From NCBI GenBank assembly GCA_033239005.1, contig BSQZ01000107.1, positions 1,262,501-1,326,500 on the forward strand: a stretch of DNA of 64,000 bases, written 5' to 3'. The stretch is from Lamellibrachia satsuma (taxonomy: Eukaryota > Annelida > Polychaeta > Sabellida > Siboglinidae). Below the pieces are notes generated by a model. It did no database searches and was not told the DNA's origin. It saw nothing but the letters and a program-made list of their open reading frames with translations. This document shows, piece after piece, positions 47,587-58,409 of this stretch. Positions within the stretch are counted from its first letter, which is position 1. Every line of letters starts with the position of its first letter. The translations under genes were made by a program, and so were the position numbers.

Positions 47587-47949
47587 AGGGGGGGTGAAGC
47601 ACTCGAACAACCATAGCCCAAACATAATAACATACCATTTACAGTATAAATCACCCTTATATGATGTGCGCAACGCCACGGTAATTTTGTAATATCCTTT
47701 TAAACTTTGCCATTATCTTCGCTGGGTGGCGCCATATTGCTCTGCGGGGGGCTCAGCGGCAGAGTGGTTTGAGTACGATCTCCTGGCACCGCATTCACAC
47801 AGTAAAAACCTCTCGGAAAAACGGCCGAAACGCATGGAAAATCGAATAAAAAGAAAAATGGTGTGCACTGGATGGCTCCTGGATATATCAACTAGTACTA
47901 CAAATGCAAGGAAAAAACTTTTGATCGACTTTCGAGGAAGAATTTGCAG

Positions 47950-48215
47950 CGGAAAAGGTGGTTGCAAATGCGGAAATTGCCGTGTCCGCCAGCCGCAGGC
48001 TCTGCTAGTGATCACTTTTCCGATGCAGATTACAAGACAAAAGACGTATGTGATGAGCATGGACAGACGGTGAGCATCAAGATGTCATTCTTGGTCAAAG
48101 ACATCTTAGATTTTTTTCCCGCATATGACCATGCATCTACAGACTATTATGCGACAAGGAAACGTCATATATCAGAGGGCAGAGCGATGCGCAGGAAGCG
48201 ACGAGCCGAAACCAG
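47950..48215 (+). pseudogene. Exon-like segment in the Kolobok-like element
   Basis: A frame with KDVCDEHGQTVSIKMSFLVK, then DILDFFPAYDHASTDYY, then RRKRRAETR, ending at a donor-like CAGGTTAGTAA (GT at 48216). A stop lies upstream at about 47890 in this frame, so a start or acceptor would be at about 47890-47950. I cannot assign a family. Position suggests the N-terminal part of the transposon protein. A basic stretch (RRKRRAE) could be a nuclear signal. Confidence 0.35.
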
Positions 48216-48285
48216 GTTAGTAAATTGGATTACCGTTACCATTGTGACTTATCACTACGATTACAATATAGTTCCACCCCAATAA

Positions 48286-48944
48286 GCACAGCTGTGCTTC
48301 AACGTCAGCATATATATGACCCACAGTAAATCGAAATGTATGAATACAATAAAGTGCGAGTAAGTGTTAATAGTTTGATATAATTACGAGTGTTTTCCAA
48401 TCCGCCGATTTATTTTCGACGTGATCAGGTGTACCGTCAATACGTGGCCGTACTCAAAACAATAACAATAACTCAGTAAGTGCTACATGATATACTGCAG
48501 CCTTGTAACATGGGCCATGGCGTATGTACTAGGCAAAATTATTCAAGAAAATAATTTGATATTATTTATTGACAGTTATAATAATTAAGTCTCAAATATT
48601 TAAGTAAAATGCATTTCACCCATGCAATGTCTAGCTGGAAAGTAAACTAAGGCATCGTCATCTACCCAGTTGAACACTGTCAGATTACATGTCTGCTTTG
48701 TATAATGACACTTTACAATTTTTTTCTGAATTCTTGTGATTTGACAATAAGGCAAAATTATATAAAATGAATTTGCTTTATTGATCAGATTAAACCCCAC
48801 ATGTAATAACCGGAAGTTCATAAAGAGATGTATTAATTACATTTTATTCTAAGTCGACTGATAACACTGTAATGAATATCGTGGGGGGAGGGGGCAACTG
48901 TCGGCAACCCACAATAGTATTAGTACAAGCTATACATATGAAGG
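48286..48944. other. Kolobok-like element interior, no recognised feature
   Basis: AT rich, with no coding remains I can identify. Confidence 0.4.
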
Positions 48945-48952
48945 AAGTATAT

Positions 48953-50918
48953 CAGGCATGGGGTCAATTCTGTTTTGTCAATTCCAAAAAATCACTTCTA
49001 ATTCCACCTTGCCAAAAATCAATTCCAACTGTTAAAATCCTAGGCTAAAGAAACATTCCAATCCAATTCGTTTTAACACAGTTTTATTTGTCACGTGTGC
49101 ACAATCATATTTAATTAGATATGATTAAAAAATTATTGTTCGTTAAATGCACACATACACACACACAAACACACACATATATATATATATCAGGTTTGCC
49201 ATAAAAAACTTTAAAATGGCATCCAGCCATTTCATATGTACTTTCTGCTGCGACACCTCTCCTGGATTTTTGGTAACAAAACCAGACATTTTGGACAGCC
49301 CTGGACAGTTGGGTCATTAATCTGAGTTTTGAACAGTTTCCCGTTTATATTTGGTCCAGGTCATTTGCCCCCCTCCCGGACATTTGCCCCTTTGTCACTT
49401 GCCCCCCCCAGACATTAGCCCCTTGCCTTATTCAAAATCTGGACATTTGCCCCCTGTCCGTAGCTTCTGGATTAGTTGTAAGTTTTTTTAAAGAAATGTT
49501 TTTTTAACTTATTTTTTTTATTTCTGAACATGAATTCAAGATATATATTACCCTAATTGCAATTAATGTTCTTTGTGCCAGATCAGCCAAGTAAATTACT
49601 TTATGTAGTTGGAGATGATCCTGTAATCAGAGGATTATCTTTATTGCAATTGTGAAAGAAGTCAGTGAGATTAGGACCAGGACATGTTAGGACAATTGAG
49701 GATATTTGAAAGAAGCCATCTCAACAAGGTTTCTTTTGAATTGCATTTACCATGGAGAGTTGGAGTGACTCCATTTTTCTATAAAACTGGATGCACAAGC
49801 TAGAGTTGTCAGAAAACACTTATAACTTCATCATGGAAATTACTACTAGCATCTGAGGAGGTCAGAAGCTATGTTTTGAGTGTCATTCCTACACCAAGAA
49901 GGGGGACCAACAAGATTACTCTTCAATGGGAGTGAAGCCAGCGTCGATCCTAATCATGCAAGGGTGCTGTGGTCACTGATCTGATCTCCAGATCCAGAAT
50001 GTGATCAACAAGATTGCCTGCAACCATGATGGTGACACGGCACAGATAGAAGCTGCCAAGGTCCGTGAGGACCTGTAAACTAAGGCAGCTAATACCAGGG
50101 GCACTCCAAACCAAACTGTAAACTGATTTTCACTTGTCAACTATTATAGAAAAAGGGGCAGTCCTGGGGGGAGCAAATATACTAGGAGGCAGATTTGTAT
50201 CGCTATCAGTTGTGGTATCATTGATATTTCATCAAATTTACTGGAAAGTTTGAGTTTTCAACATTCTAATCTCCAACATGTATTCTCCATGGGGACATTT
50301 TTAATTACTACAAAGGGCAAACCCTACAGCCACATGTAACAGCATTGTACAGGTGACCAGTGACATGTGTAGTATGGGAAACTTGTGGGCTGAACATTAG
50401 ACTTGGATAAAAAAGGGGCTGCATTCAAGTGGGGCAGGCTTCCTCTCTCACACAAAGGGAATGAGCAGGCAGGTGCCCTTAATTGGCAATCTCTGTAAAT
50501 AAACGTTGTACACTGAGAAAGAAAATGAGGCATGAATGGTCTGATTTTGGTTTTACTGTCTTACAGTAACTTAGTATTTCTTTTTGATGCAAATGCTTGA
50601 TTATATTGTTCTTGGTCACAATGTTTCAATACCAGAGTAGACAGTGTCTATGCTGTAATGTTGACAACTTCCTGGCTGTTACCAGATTCAGGGTGACATG
50701 CTAATAGCAGACAAATATGATTTTAAAAGTAATATAAGTAAATATAAGGGTAAATATTAACAGTATCAAGTCAATAATTCCAACAAAATCAATTCCAATT
50801 CCCAAAAAATAAAATTAAAAAAATTCCAATAAAAAAAACATTTTTTAAGTCAATTCCAATTCCGGAACTGGAATTGAGGGTCAGTTCCAATTCCGGAATG
50901 GAATTTACCACATGCCTG
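48953..50918. mobile_element. hAT-like DNA transposon, 1966 bp, exact 8-bp target-site duplication
   Basis: AAGTATAT stands at 48945-48952 and 50919-50926. The ends read inward are CAGGCATGGGGTCAATTC and CAGGCATGTGGTAAATTC, so the TIRs share about 14 of 18 bases. Subterminal regions on both sides repeat AATTCCAA and related words. An 8-bp duplication with CAGGNNTG-type ends is characteristic of hAT elements. No hAT transposase motif was found, so the copy is non-autonomous. It interrupts the Kolobok-like element and is therefore younger. Confidence 0.88.
49985..50130 (+). pseudogene. FLYWCH-type coding fragment inside the hAT-like element
   Basis: The frame reads QNVINKIACNHDGDTAQIEA, then AKVREDL, a stop, then TKAANTRGTPNQ. 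The pattern of an N-H-D or N-H-P word followed by an AAKV..L...A..T...P region resembles the C-terminal side of FLYWCH zinc fingers found in host genes and in MULE-type transposases. Only about 40 residues are visible and there is an in-frame stop, so it is a relic, perhaps captured. Confidence 0.42.
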
Positions 50919-50926
50919 AAGTATAT

Positions 50927-51120
50927 TCATGACAATATCTTGTCTCTGTGTACTACAGCAACAGTCATGAACAGTATAATTGAATAGAAACAAGCTTATG
51001 TCTGTGGGGCTTTTGTCGGGAGGGGCTTTTGTCGGGAGGGGCTTTTGTCCAAGCACCATACTATCTAGCAGATGCTTTCAGTATAATACCTAATAATTAT
51101 ATATATATTTACATATATAC

Positions 51121-51190
<70 letters not shown>

Positions 51191-51750
51191 GTGTGGGCAT
51201 GTATGCGTGTGTGCATGCAGCATTTATAAGGTAAAGATGTCACAAGCATAGATCTGCATTTGGTCCAATAACAATATTCATGCATTATGTTATCTAAATA
51301 GAGTGTCAGATATAAAATAAGGAACCCCATAGAAAGTATACCTAAGGGTCCATATTTTGTTATGGAATTTGGACCCCTTATAGAATTTTGACCTCCCTGG
51401 CCCATTGAAAACAGTGCAATGTTGATTAGATAATATAATACACTTTGGAGCTAGGATGCTACAATGTTGGTTACATGCGTTTGGTTATGTTACCAATGGC
51501 ATTCATCAAACTGACCAAACAGATTCATTAAAAACATTAAGAGATCAGTGAAAGACCCATTGGTTGAATTAACATGGCTCCATAGGGAAAATGCTTTTCC
51601 CTGTGGTTGATTACTTTATATATTCTATATGACACTGGCACTCTTATATTCTAAAAATAATATATACAAGAAAAAGTTTCTCACATTGTGATTAATTTTT
51701 ATTATGCAAAAGATGAATTTTGTAAAATTTTCAAGTCACTGTATGTGTAA
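50927..51750. other. Kolobok-like element interior with (TA)n
   Basis: GGGGCTTTTGTCGGGAG is repeated two to three times at about 51007-51050. A (TA)n microsatellite of about 95 bp covers 51095-51190. No coding remains otherwise. Confidence 0.6.
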
Positions 51751-51759
51751 TCTTTTCAG

Positions 51760-52200
51760 ATGAAGGATTCACCATTGGTTCGTACAAGTACAGGTACTAG
51801 TTTTGAAGCATCCAGCGCTACGGGTGATGCCGTCAATCTTTACATTACGGATGTCACCTTTAGTGCCATCACTGCTACTACTGCTGTGGCACCACATACA
51901 ACTGATGCTGAAATGCAAATCGATCCAGTAACGATATTTCAAGTGCGACACTTCGCGAATGCTGCTGTAGTCATGGATGACATTATTGCACCAATGAACG
52001 TTGATCATGACTACTCCTATGTGAAGCATCCATCAGATTCAGTGAGAATAAAGACATTGGTGCAGATGATGCACACTATGTGATAACAGCGACATAACTG
52101 AGGATGACTCAAGCAGCTCCGACACCTATGAGAAAGAGAAGAAGTTTGTCATTCGTGAGAAAAACTTATGTCACTTTTCTGCACCTGCCACACACTAAAC
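51760..52200 (+). pseudogene. Kolobok-type transposase remnant
   Basis: An acceptor-like TCTTTTCAG ends at 51759 and is followed by 107 open codons (MKDSPLVRTSTG to MMHTM at 52083). In a neighbouring frame the sequence continues as an acidic stretch DNSDITEDDSSSSDTYEKEK then KKFVIREKNL, and after a further shift SLFCTCHT. An acidic region followed by a KFIVFE-like word and then a CxxC-like pair is how Kolobok/THAP-type transposases often proceed. Two frameshifts within 150 bp show decay. The assignment rests on this short pattern plus the TTAA termini. Confidence 0.4.
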
Positions 52201-52319
52201 AGCCATAAACTATGACACAGGTTGTACTCATGTCTGATCTATCAGCCAAGGTCTTTCGGATACTGGGGTGTCTGTCAGAGGAAAGTGTGCTGATTTCTAC
52301 CCCTGGATGAGTGAAAGGT

Positions 52320-52720
52320 GAATTGAATATGTTAGGTGTATGTGTACTATCAGTCAGAATAAGTAGTGTATTGGTGTATATTTACTGCCAGTAGTGTATT
52401 GGAACAGATGGTTGGTGTGCAAGTACTATCAGTCAGAACAAGTAGTGTATTGATACATATGATTGGTGTACATTTACTGTCAGTACAAGTAGTGTATTTG
52501 GTAGAGAATGAGACACTTAGTTTACATTTGCTGTCGGTAGGAACAAGTAGTAGATTCAGTCAGAACAAGTAGTATATTGGATACACATGATTGGTGTACA
52601 TTTACTGTCAGAAGAAGTATTTAAATGGTGCAGATTCCAGAATGAGATCATTGGTGTACATTTACTGTTGGTAGGAACAAGTAGTGTATTGGTATGCATG
52701 ATTGGTGTACATTGTTGTTA
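52320..52720. repeat. Degenerate tandem repeat, roughly 55-70 bp
   Basis: AGTAGTGTATTGG and GATTGGTGTACATTTACTGT recur about six times with variable spacing between 52358 and 52720. Confidence 0.75.
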
Positions 52721-53965
52721 TTATTGTCAGCAATGTTATTCAACACAAAATCAAACACAATATTAAAATACAGTCACGGTACACTTCATTAGATTAGATA
52801 CAAAATAAAGAGAAAAGCCTGCTTGCATTTCCATTGTAGTTCGGACCTCGCCCTCGGGCTAGGTAAAAGAAATATGCAGAAAAAATATGATTATTAAAAT
52901 GGCAATGATTCGATAACAATTGAATTACTGACCTGCCCACGAATCAATGAGTCGGCACGCAAATCATGCAATGACAGCAGACCAACATCTAGCACTGCTC
53001 TGTGTGTGCATATCACTACAAAATCATCGTCTTTGCCTTCGTACGGTGATACAAGCACCAACGCGGTCGAGCACACGGTGCTGCATAGCCATGCCCATGG
53101 CATAGGCATAGCCATAGCCTAGCCCTAGGCATGGTAGCTTCCTCGGCGCAGCATGATGACTCAACGTAAACGTGCGCATACATCGGGACGCAATTTCCAC
53201 AGGTTCACCACATCACATTACCTAGTCAGGAATCGTTGACTGTCAAAGCGCTGTTGTAATTTTTCCTAAATCCAACGTCAACAAAGGCGAAGCCGACCTG
53301 GGCTGGAGTCTGGAGCGTGACTCGCACACTCGGTGCCGCTTTACGACTGTCAACCGTTGTTTCCGTGTGGCCTATCGAAGTAGACTCTTCGTCTGTGGTT
53401 TCCATTTCTCCAAAGATAGACAACTATTACGGAAGTTCAGTAAACCACTAATCGCTAGTAGCAGATCTGGTAAAACTGTCACAAGCGATGCATCTATCTT
53501 GTCAACAAATAAAAAATAGTTCCGGTATTACGTTTTCGCATATTCTTGTTGGTTAGCGTCTCGTGTGTTCGAGAACTGTGGCGTTTTCCACGATTTTTTG
53601 CGTGTTTTGTTGTAATTTCTTTAACTTTTTTATTTGGAACGAACAAAAACGCTATTTTGCTCACGTGTGTAAACACTTGTATATATAACAGAGACCCATA
53701 TCTTTTTTTCCGCTCCAGAATGCCTATTTACGAAATAAATCCCAAAAAATCGAAAATTTACATTGATTAGATATACGCGACTCAAACCACTCGTTTCGAC
53801 AACAAGATGGCGATACGCAGTGTTGCATTTTGTCGATTTTTGTCTCGAACAAAATCAGTTTTTTAGTTTATCTCATAAATTAGCAGGTATCTGTCACCAT
53901 TAATGCATAGTTAGATAATATATATTTAAATATACGGCATAACACAAAAATGCTTCAGTTCCCCT
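52721..53965. other. Right part of the Kolobok-like element
   Basis: Holds GCCATGCCCATGGCATAGGC and related repeats at 53088-53135, and ACAACAAGATGGCG near 53800, close to the right terminus. No coding region that I trust. Confidence 0.5.
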
Positions 53966-53969
53966 TTAA

Positions 53970-54417
53970 AGGGAAATAGTATGTGTGAAAGAATGAAAAA
54001 TCTTGTTCATTATCTTAGATACATTCCACGTGTTGAAATTGTTGACGTACCTAGCCTCTAAAAAAAATTGTAGCCATTTTACTGGAGGTTCCTATGGTGG
54101 GGTAAGAGCCCACCCACAGGGCAAGAAGACCCTCTCTGCCCGTTTGCAATATTACATTTCTTTGTTCGAATATTGTTTCACATCACAATCAGAATTTATA
54201 TATAATTCAAACCATGTTATTTTTCTGGCAATATTTTCTGGCAAAATAGCATATTTAGAAGTTATTGGAGACCAGTAGGAAAGGTGTGTCGATGGGGTTG
54301 TCTGGCCCCTTGTGACTACCTGCATACCTGTGTACAATTGTTTTCACTTTCGCTAAATACGATCCCCCGCTTGAGAATCCTACCTACCTACATATCCGCA
54401 TTGTGCACATACATCAG
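53970..54417. other. Duplicated non-coding sequence, block C after the transposon
   Basis: Resumes block homology exactly at AGGGAAATAGTATGTG (A 10689). At about 54183 it skips about 300 bp present in A (about 10905-11210), removing the right end of the MITE-like element. Confidence 0.7.
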
Positions 54418-54665
54418 TTATGAAGAATACCTAAAAGAATGTGGTTTAATAACCCTAGAGACAAGGAGGTTAAGAGGGCATCAAATTGAAGTTTTTAAGA
54501 CATTGAACAGATATGAAAATATTGATAGAAATATCAAGAAAGACATTAGAATTTGGAGAGAGGTAACATTAGTAAAGGATCAGCGTAGATTATAGATTAG
54601 ATTAGAAATGTTGAACTCTCGATAAGCCAATGGCTTCCTCATTAAATCTTCTTAATTTTCATATT
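54418..54665 (+). pseudogene. CR1-type LINE 3' end, block C, deleted
   Basis: SYEEYLKECGLITLETRRLR is readable from about 54417. Most of the C terminus is then deleted, and the 3' UTR word CGATAAGCCAATGGCTTCC follows at about 54620. Confidence 0.8.
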
Positions 54666-54784
54666 CCCTGTTACCAGTGCTGAAGTCTGCATAATATTTA
54701 ATGCCGGTATTATTTTTATTTATGTTTAATATAACAATGCTGATTGATAAGTTACATTTGGCCATTCCCAGACCTTTTTTCCCA

Positions 54785-55205
54785 TCGCATTATGTGTGAC
54801 GTCCATACGAACCTGATTTCTCTTTCATTATGTTTGACGTCCATCCGAACCTGATTTCTCTTTTATTATGTGTGATGTCCATCCGAACCTGATTTCTCTT
54901 TCATTATGTGTGACGTCCATTCGAACCTGATTTCTCTTTCATTATGTGTGACGTCCATCCGAACCTGATTTCTCTTTCATTATGTGTGATGTCCATCCGA
55001 ACCTGATTTCTCTTTCATTATGTGTGATGTCCATCCGAACCTGATTTCTCTTTCATTATGTGTGACGTCCATCCGAACCTGATTTCTCTTTCATTATGTG
55101 TGACGTCCATCCGAACCTGATTTCTCTTTCATTATGTGTGATGTCCATCCGAACCTGATTTCTCTTTCATTATGTGTGACGTCCATCCGAACCTGATTTC
55201 TCTCT
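54785..55205. repeat. 38-bp minisatellite, 11 units, block C
   Basis: Units read ATTATGTGTGACGTCCATCC plus GAACCTGATTTCTCTTTC, differing mainly at GACGTCC or GATGTCC. Blocks A and B have one unit at the homologous place. Many units contain the palindrome TGACGTCC/GACGTC, a CRE-like half; I attach no function to it. Confidence 0.93.
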
Positions 55206-55563
55206 CAATATTGGGACATTTTCTTCACTTTCTCTCCCTGTTAAAACTCCGTTCTCAACTGATTTAGTTTACTGATTTCCAAATATGTATGTGTGAATAT
55301 TTTAAGTAATATCCGCAGTTGGATATGCCTAATTTTGTTCAAATCATCAAAAGAATTTACTTTAGTCGCTAAATCTGGTAAGACTCGAAATAGTGGATAT
55401 CCAAAATGGTAAACACTGTGCGGGTCAATGCCGATTATGAGCTTGACTTCCATCCTCTCGCCAATCACATGACAAAGTGATGAAATTTCACCGAGGTTGA
55501 AATTCGTTAGTTTTCAGCGTTTCCATTTTCACTTCAATTAATGCTTAACCAAACATTAATTAA
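55206..55563. other. Duplicated non-coding sequence, block C
   Basis: Matches A 12034-12370. No gene seen. Confidence 0.7.
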
Positions 55564-56627
55564 GGCAAGGCTCAACCCCTTAATTTTTTTTCTTCCAATT
55601 TTGTGTTTTCCACAAAAATAGCACCTATTGCTTATCTACTTTCAGTATACCATACAATGTTTTGCAAAATACAACTAATAATGTGCCATTTCAACTGTTT
55701 TCTAACTGTTGTATGTCCTTTTGTTTCCATTTGTCATCTAATTAATTATGCATGAAACTTGTTTGGTTCATAACTTCAGTTCTACTTATCGTAGATCAAA
55801 ACTTATTGTACCAACTTGCTCGGTTGTATACGCCTGTCAATGACATCATAACATGCCAAATGCAATATAACAAGCTATTTCATTGGTTGTTTGTATACAG
55901 CACTGTATGGGCAGGAGTCTGTCTCAGCCAATCATAGCGCGCCTTGTAAATGCACTAGGACTGCAAGTAAACACCACTACAGTGATTCCGTTTTGTATGT
56001 AGCTGTTCATTTACGTGACACTAGTAGTACTGCATTTCATCAATATTCATGTTAATACTGCATTCTTAAACTTTATAGTGTTTTTCTCGACTTTGATTTT
56101 TCGACATTTTTCCGTTATGTTTGGCATGATATCTAGGCAAATATTCAAGTTATCTGTATGAAATTTGGAGGAAATGTTGCTGGTGCTGTGATGCCTTGGA
56201 TGAGGCAAAATAATGCAATTATGTTGAAAAATAAAAATTTTGTGATGAACGGACGCTTGCCAATATACCTTTTGCATCAATGCCAACCTCTTTTTATTAT
56301 ATTATCGTAAAAAATGGCAACAACTTTACCATTTTGGTTCATTCTTTTAATTACATTATTGTTTGCATGAATGCAAAATATCCTTGATATGTGACTGTTA
56401 CTTTTGACTACAATGTGTCATTTGTATATGTGTATTTCAGTATCCATATTTCCGTGTTTCAATATGCAAATGAGGCATATGCAAATGAGTGGGACAAAAA
56501 TGAAAAGAATCCTATATTGACAAGTCTATATGGTAGCCTTGCTGAAAATTTTATCAAAATCCATTGATCATTGAGCAAGTTATGAAGTGTTTATTGAGAC
56601 CTGTCGTTAGAAGGGTAGAGCCTTGCC
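55564..56627. mobile_element. 1.06-kb MITE with TTAA target-site duplication, block C only
   Basis: TTAA at 55560-55563 and 56628-56631. Ends read inward are GGCAAGGCTCAACCCC and GGCAAGGCTCTACCC. Block A has no such insert between CATTAAC and TAATAG (about 12365-12381). No transposase remains. The interior is AT rich. The ends differ from those of the 47587-53965 element, so it belongs to another TTAA-using family. Confidence 0.86.
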
Positions 56628-56631
56628 TTAA

Positions 56632-56809
56632 CTTAATAGTGTATCTGATGATTTAAAAAAAATCACATACAAAAGTTGCGCAAACAAGCTACCATGTTGC
56701 AATGGATACTAGGTAGGTTTGATATTTATATTGAGTTGTGGGGTTGACACGAGTCAACGAGAGCGGTGAGCCTCTCTTTATGATTTGTATATCTTATTCC
56801 ACAATTTTC
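56632..56809. other. Duplicated non-coding sequence, block C
   Basis: Matches A 12375-12535 up to the polypyrimidine array. No gene seen. Confidence 0.65.
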
Positions 56810-57155
56810 TCTTCTTCCTCTCCCTGTTTCCCTCTGTCTCCTTTCTTAGTTCCCCTATTCTTCCTGTTTCCCTCTATCTCCTTTCTTAGTTCCCCTATTC
56901 TTCCTGTTTTCCTCTATCTCCTTTCTTAGTTCCCCTATTCTTCCTGTTTAACTCTATCTCCTTTCTTAGATCCCCTATTCTTCCTGTTTCCTTCTATCGC
57001 CTTTTTAAGTTCAACTATTCTTCCTGTTTCCCTCTATCTCCTTTCTTAGTTCCCCTATTCTTCCTGTTTCCCTCTATCTCCTTTCTTAGTTCCCCTATTC
57101 TTCCTGTTTAACTCTATCTCCTTTCTTAGTTCCCCTATTCTTCCTGTTTCCCTCT
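56810..57155. repeat. 40-bp polypyrimidine minisatellite, block C, left part
   Basis: Very regular 40-bp units (TTCCTGTTTCCCTCTATCTC plus CTTTCTTAGTTCCCCTATTC). More homogeneous than the block A array. Confidence 0.92.
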
Positions 57156-58408
57156 ATCTTACTATTCCTTATATATATATAAATGATTTAGGTGCTGTTT
57201 CTCAGATCACCTTTCCCATTATGTATGCAGATGATACTAACATCTTTATCCAAGGGAAAGATTTGCAAAAAATGGAAAAAAGATTTAAATATTGAAATAA
57301 AAAAGCTGTCACTTTAGCTCAAAACTAATAAACTCTCACTGAATATAAAAAACATGTACAATGACCTTTAGCAGTACTCCCAGTATAAGAAACAGATGTA
57401 ATGACATATACATAGATGGAATAGGAATAGACACTGTTAATCATACGCATTTTTTGGAGTAATAATAGATAATAAAATCAACTGGAGTGACCATATAAAG
57501 TACATATGTAATAAAATTTCTAAGAGCATAGGCATTATCAAAAAGATAAAGAGCAGACTGAACAAGAAGACATTGGTTAACCTATATTATACATTTATTT
57601 ACCCATATATTACTTATTGTAATGTAGTATGGGGAAGAGCCCCAACAATATATTTATCTAAAATTCATATATTGCAGAAAAGAATAATACAAATAATTAG
57701 TCATGTTGGATTTAGAAACCACACACAGTTTTTATTCAAGACATCAAATTATGAACATTTATCAACTAAACAAATATATAAGCTGCGTGCTAATGTATAA
57801 ACATAATAGGGGTATGTTACCAAATATATTTAATGACATGCTTACACATCATACTACTTTACACAGTCATAAAATGACACAAGAAACAGTTTATAAAATA
57901 CTATACTGTAAAACCAACACCAGACAAAATACACTGGCATATGTTGGTCCCAAATTATGGAATACTATTGTTACAAAGAACCACTTGGATGATTGTACGT
58001 CTATTTATTTATTTAAAAAGACAGTGAAACACTACATATGGGGAACCTACGAACAAGACTACTATAGTCAATTGTGATATACCAGTATAATTTAGTATAA
58101 TTAATAGTCCTTTGTATTATTATATGTGAATGACTTATTTGTGGTAACCTTTTTATCATATCTTATAACAAATAAGTTATTGATTAGACAAATGTGGTAT
58201 ACTTGTATTAGACATCACTTGTGAACAACTTTTTTTTTTAATAAAGAATAGACATCGTGGTGCATAATATATTTCATTTATAATTGAAAAAGGAAACAAG
58301 CAATTTGCTTCTTTTCCATTGTCTTAAATGTGTTTAGTAGTTGATCGGCTGATTGATTGTATGTATATGAATTTATGTTATTTGAGACAATAAACATTAT
58401 TATTATTA
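57156..58408 (+). mobile_element. 5'-truncated LINE inserted in the polypyrimidine array, block C only
   Basis: Starts in the reverse transcriptase (YIYINDLGAVSQITFPIMYA then DDTNIFIQGK, so the palm YADD is at about 57225-57237) and continues to the C terminus. The 3' end is AATAAACATTATTATTATTA, an ATT repeat, directly abutting CTCCTTTCTTCG of the minisatellite. It is distinct from both the CR1 family and the 30069-33688 LINE. A 5' truncation and simple 3' repeat are typical of target-primed insertion. Confidence 0.85.
57219..58077 (+). pseudogene. LINE reverse transcriptase, C-terminal half
   Basis: YADDTNIFIQ at the start, stops and frameshifts until about 57570, then an open part LYYTFIYPYITYCNVVWGRA followed by ILQKRIIQIISHVGFRNH, and after another shift YVGPKLWNTIVTKNHLDDCT ending at 58077. 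These are the thumb and C-terminal landmarks of Jockey/CR1-group ORF2 (the Y-x-YLTYCN-x-VWG and LQK-x-IRII words). Confidence 0.85.
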
Positions 58409-58409
58409 T

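Larger units (their letters stand above)
47587..53965. mobile_element. 6.4-kb Kolobok-like DNA transposon (TTAA target), carrying a nested hAT-like element
   Basis: TTAA lies at 47583-47586 and 53966-53969, and block A has a single TTAA in GCCGCCTTAAAGGGAAATAG (about 10680-10699). The ends read inward are AGGGGGGGTGAAGCA and AGGGGAACTGAAGCA. TTAA followed by AGGRR-type termini is the mark of the T2/Kolobok group; piggyBac also uses TTAA but has different ends. Without the nested 1966-bp element it is about 4.4 kb. Inside are two exon-like segments (47950-48215 and 51760-52200), the second resembling Kolobok transposase. The element sits inside the MITE-like element of block C. Confidence 0.8.

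Noticed and set aside
47713..48060. 115-codon minus-strand frame in the Kolobok-like element, and the equal-length plus-strand frame
   Set aside because: Two opposed frames over the same bases, with no recognisable motif in either; the neighbouring plus frame ending at a donor-like site seemed the better candidate and was kept at low confidence.
53226..53423. 65-codon minus-strand frame of ordinary composition
   Set aside because: No motif, no splice or poly(A) context that I could support; left unassigned inside the Kolobok-like element.
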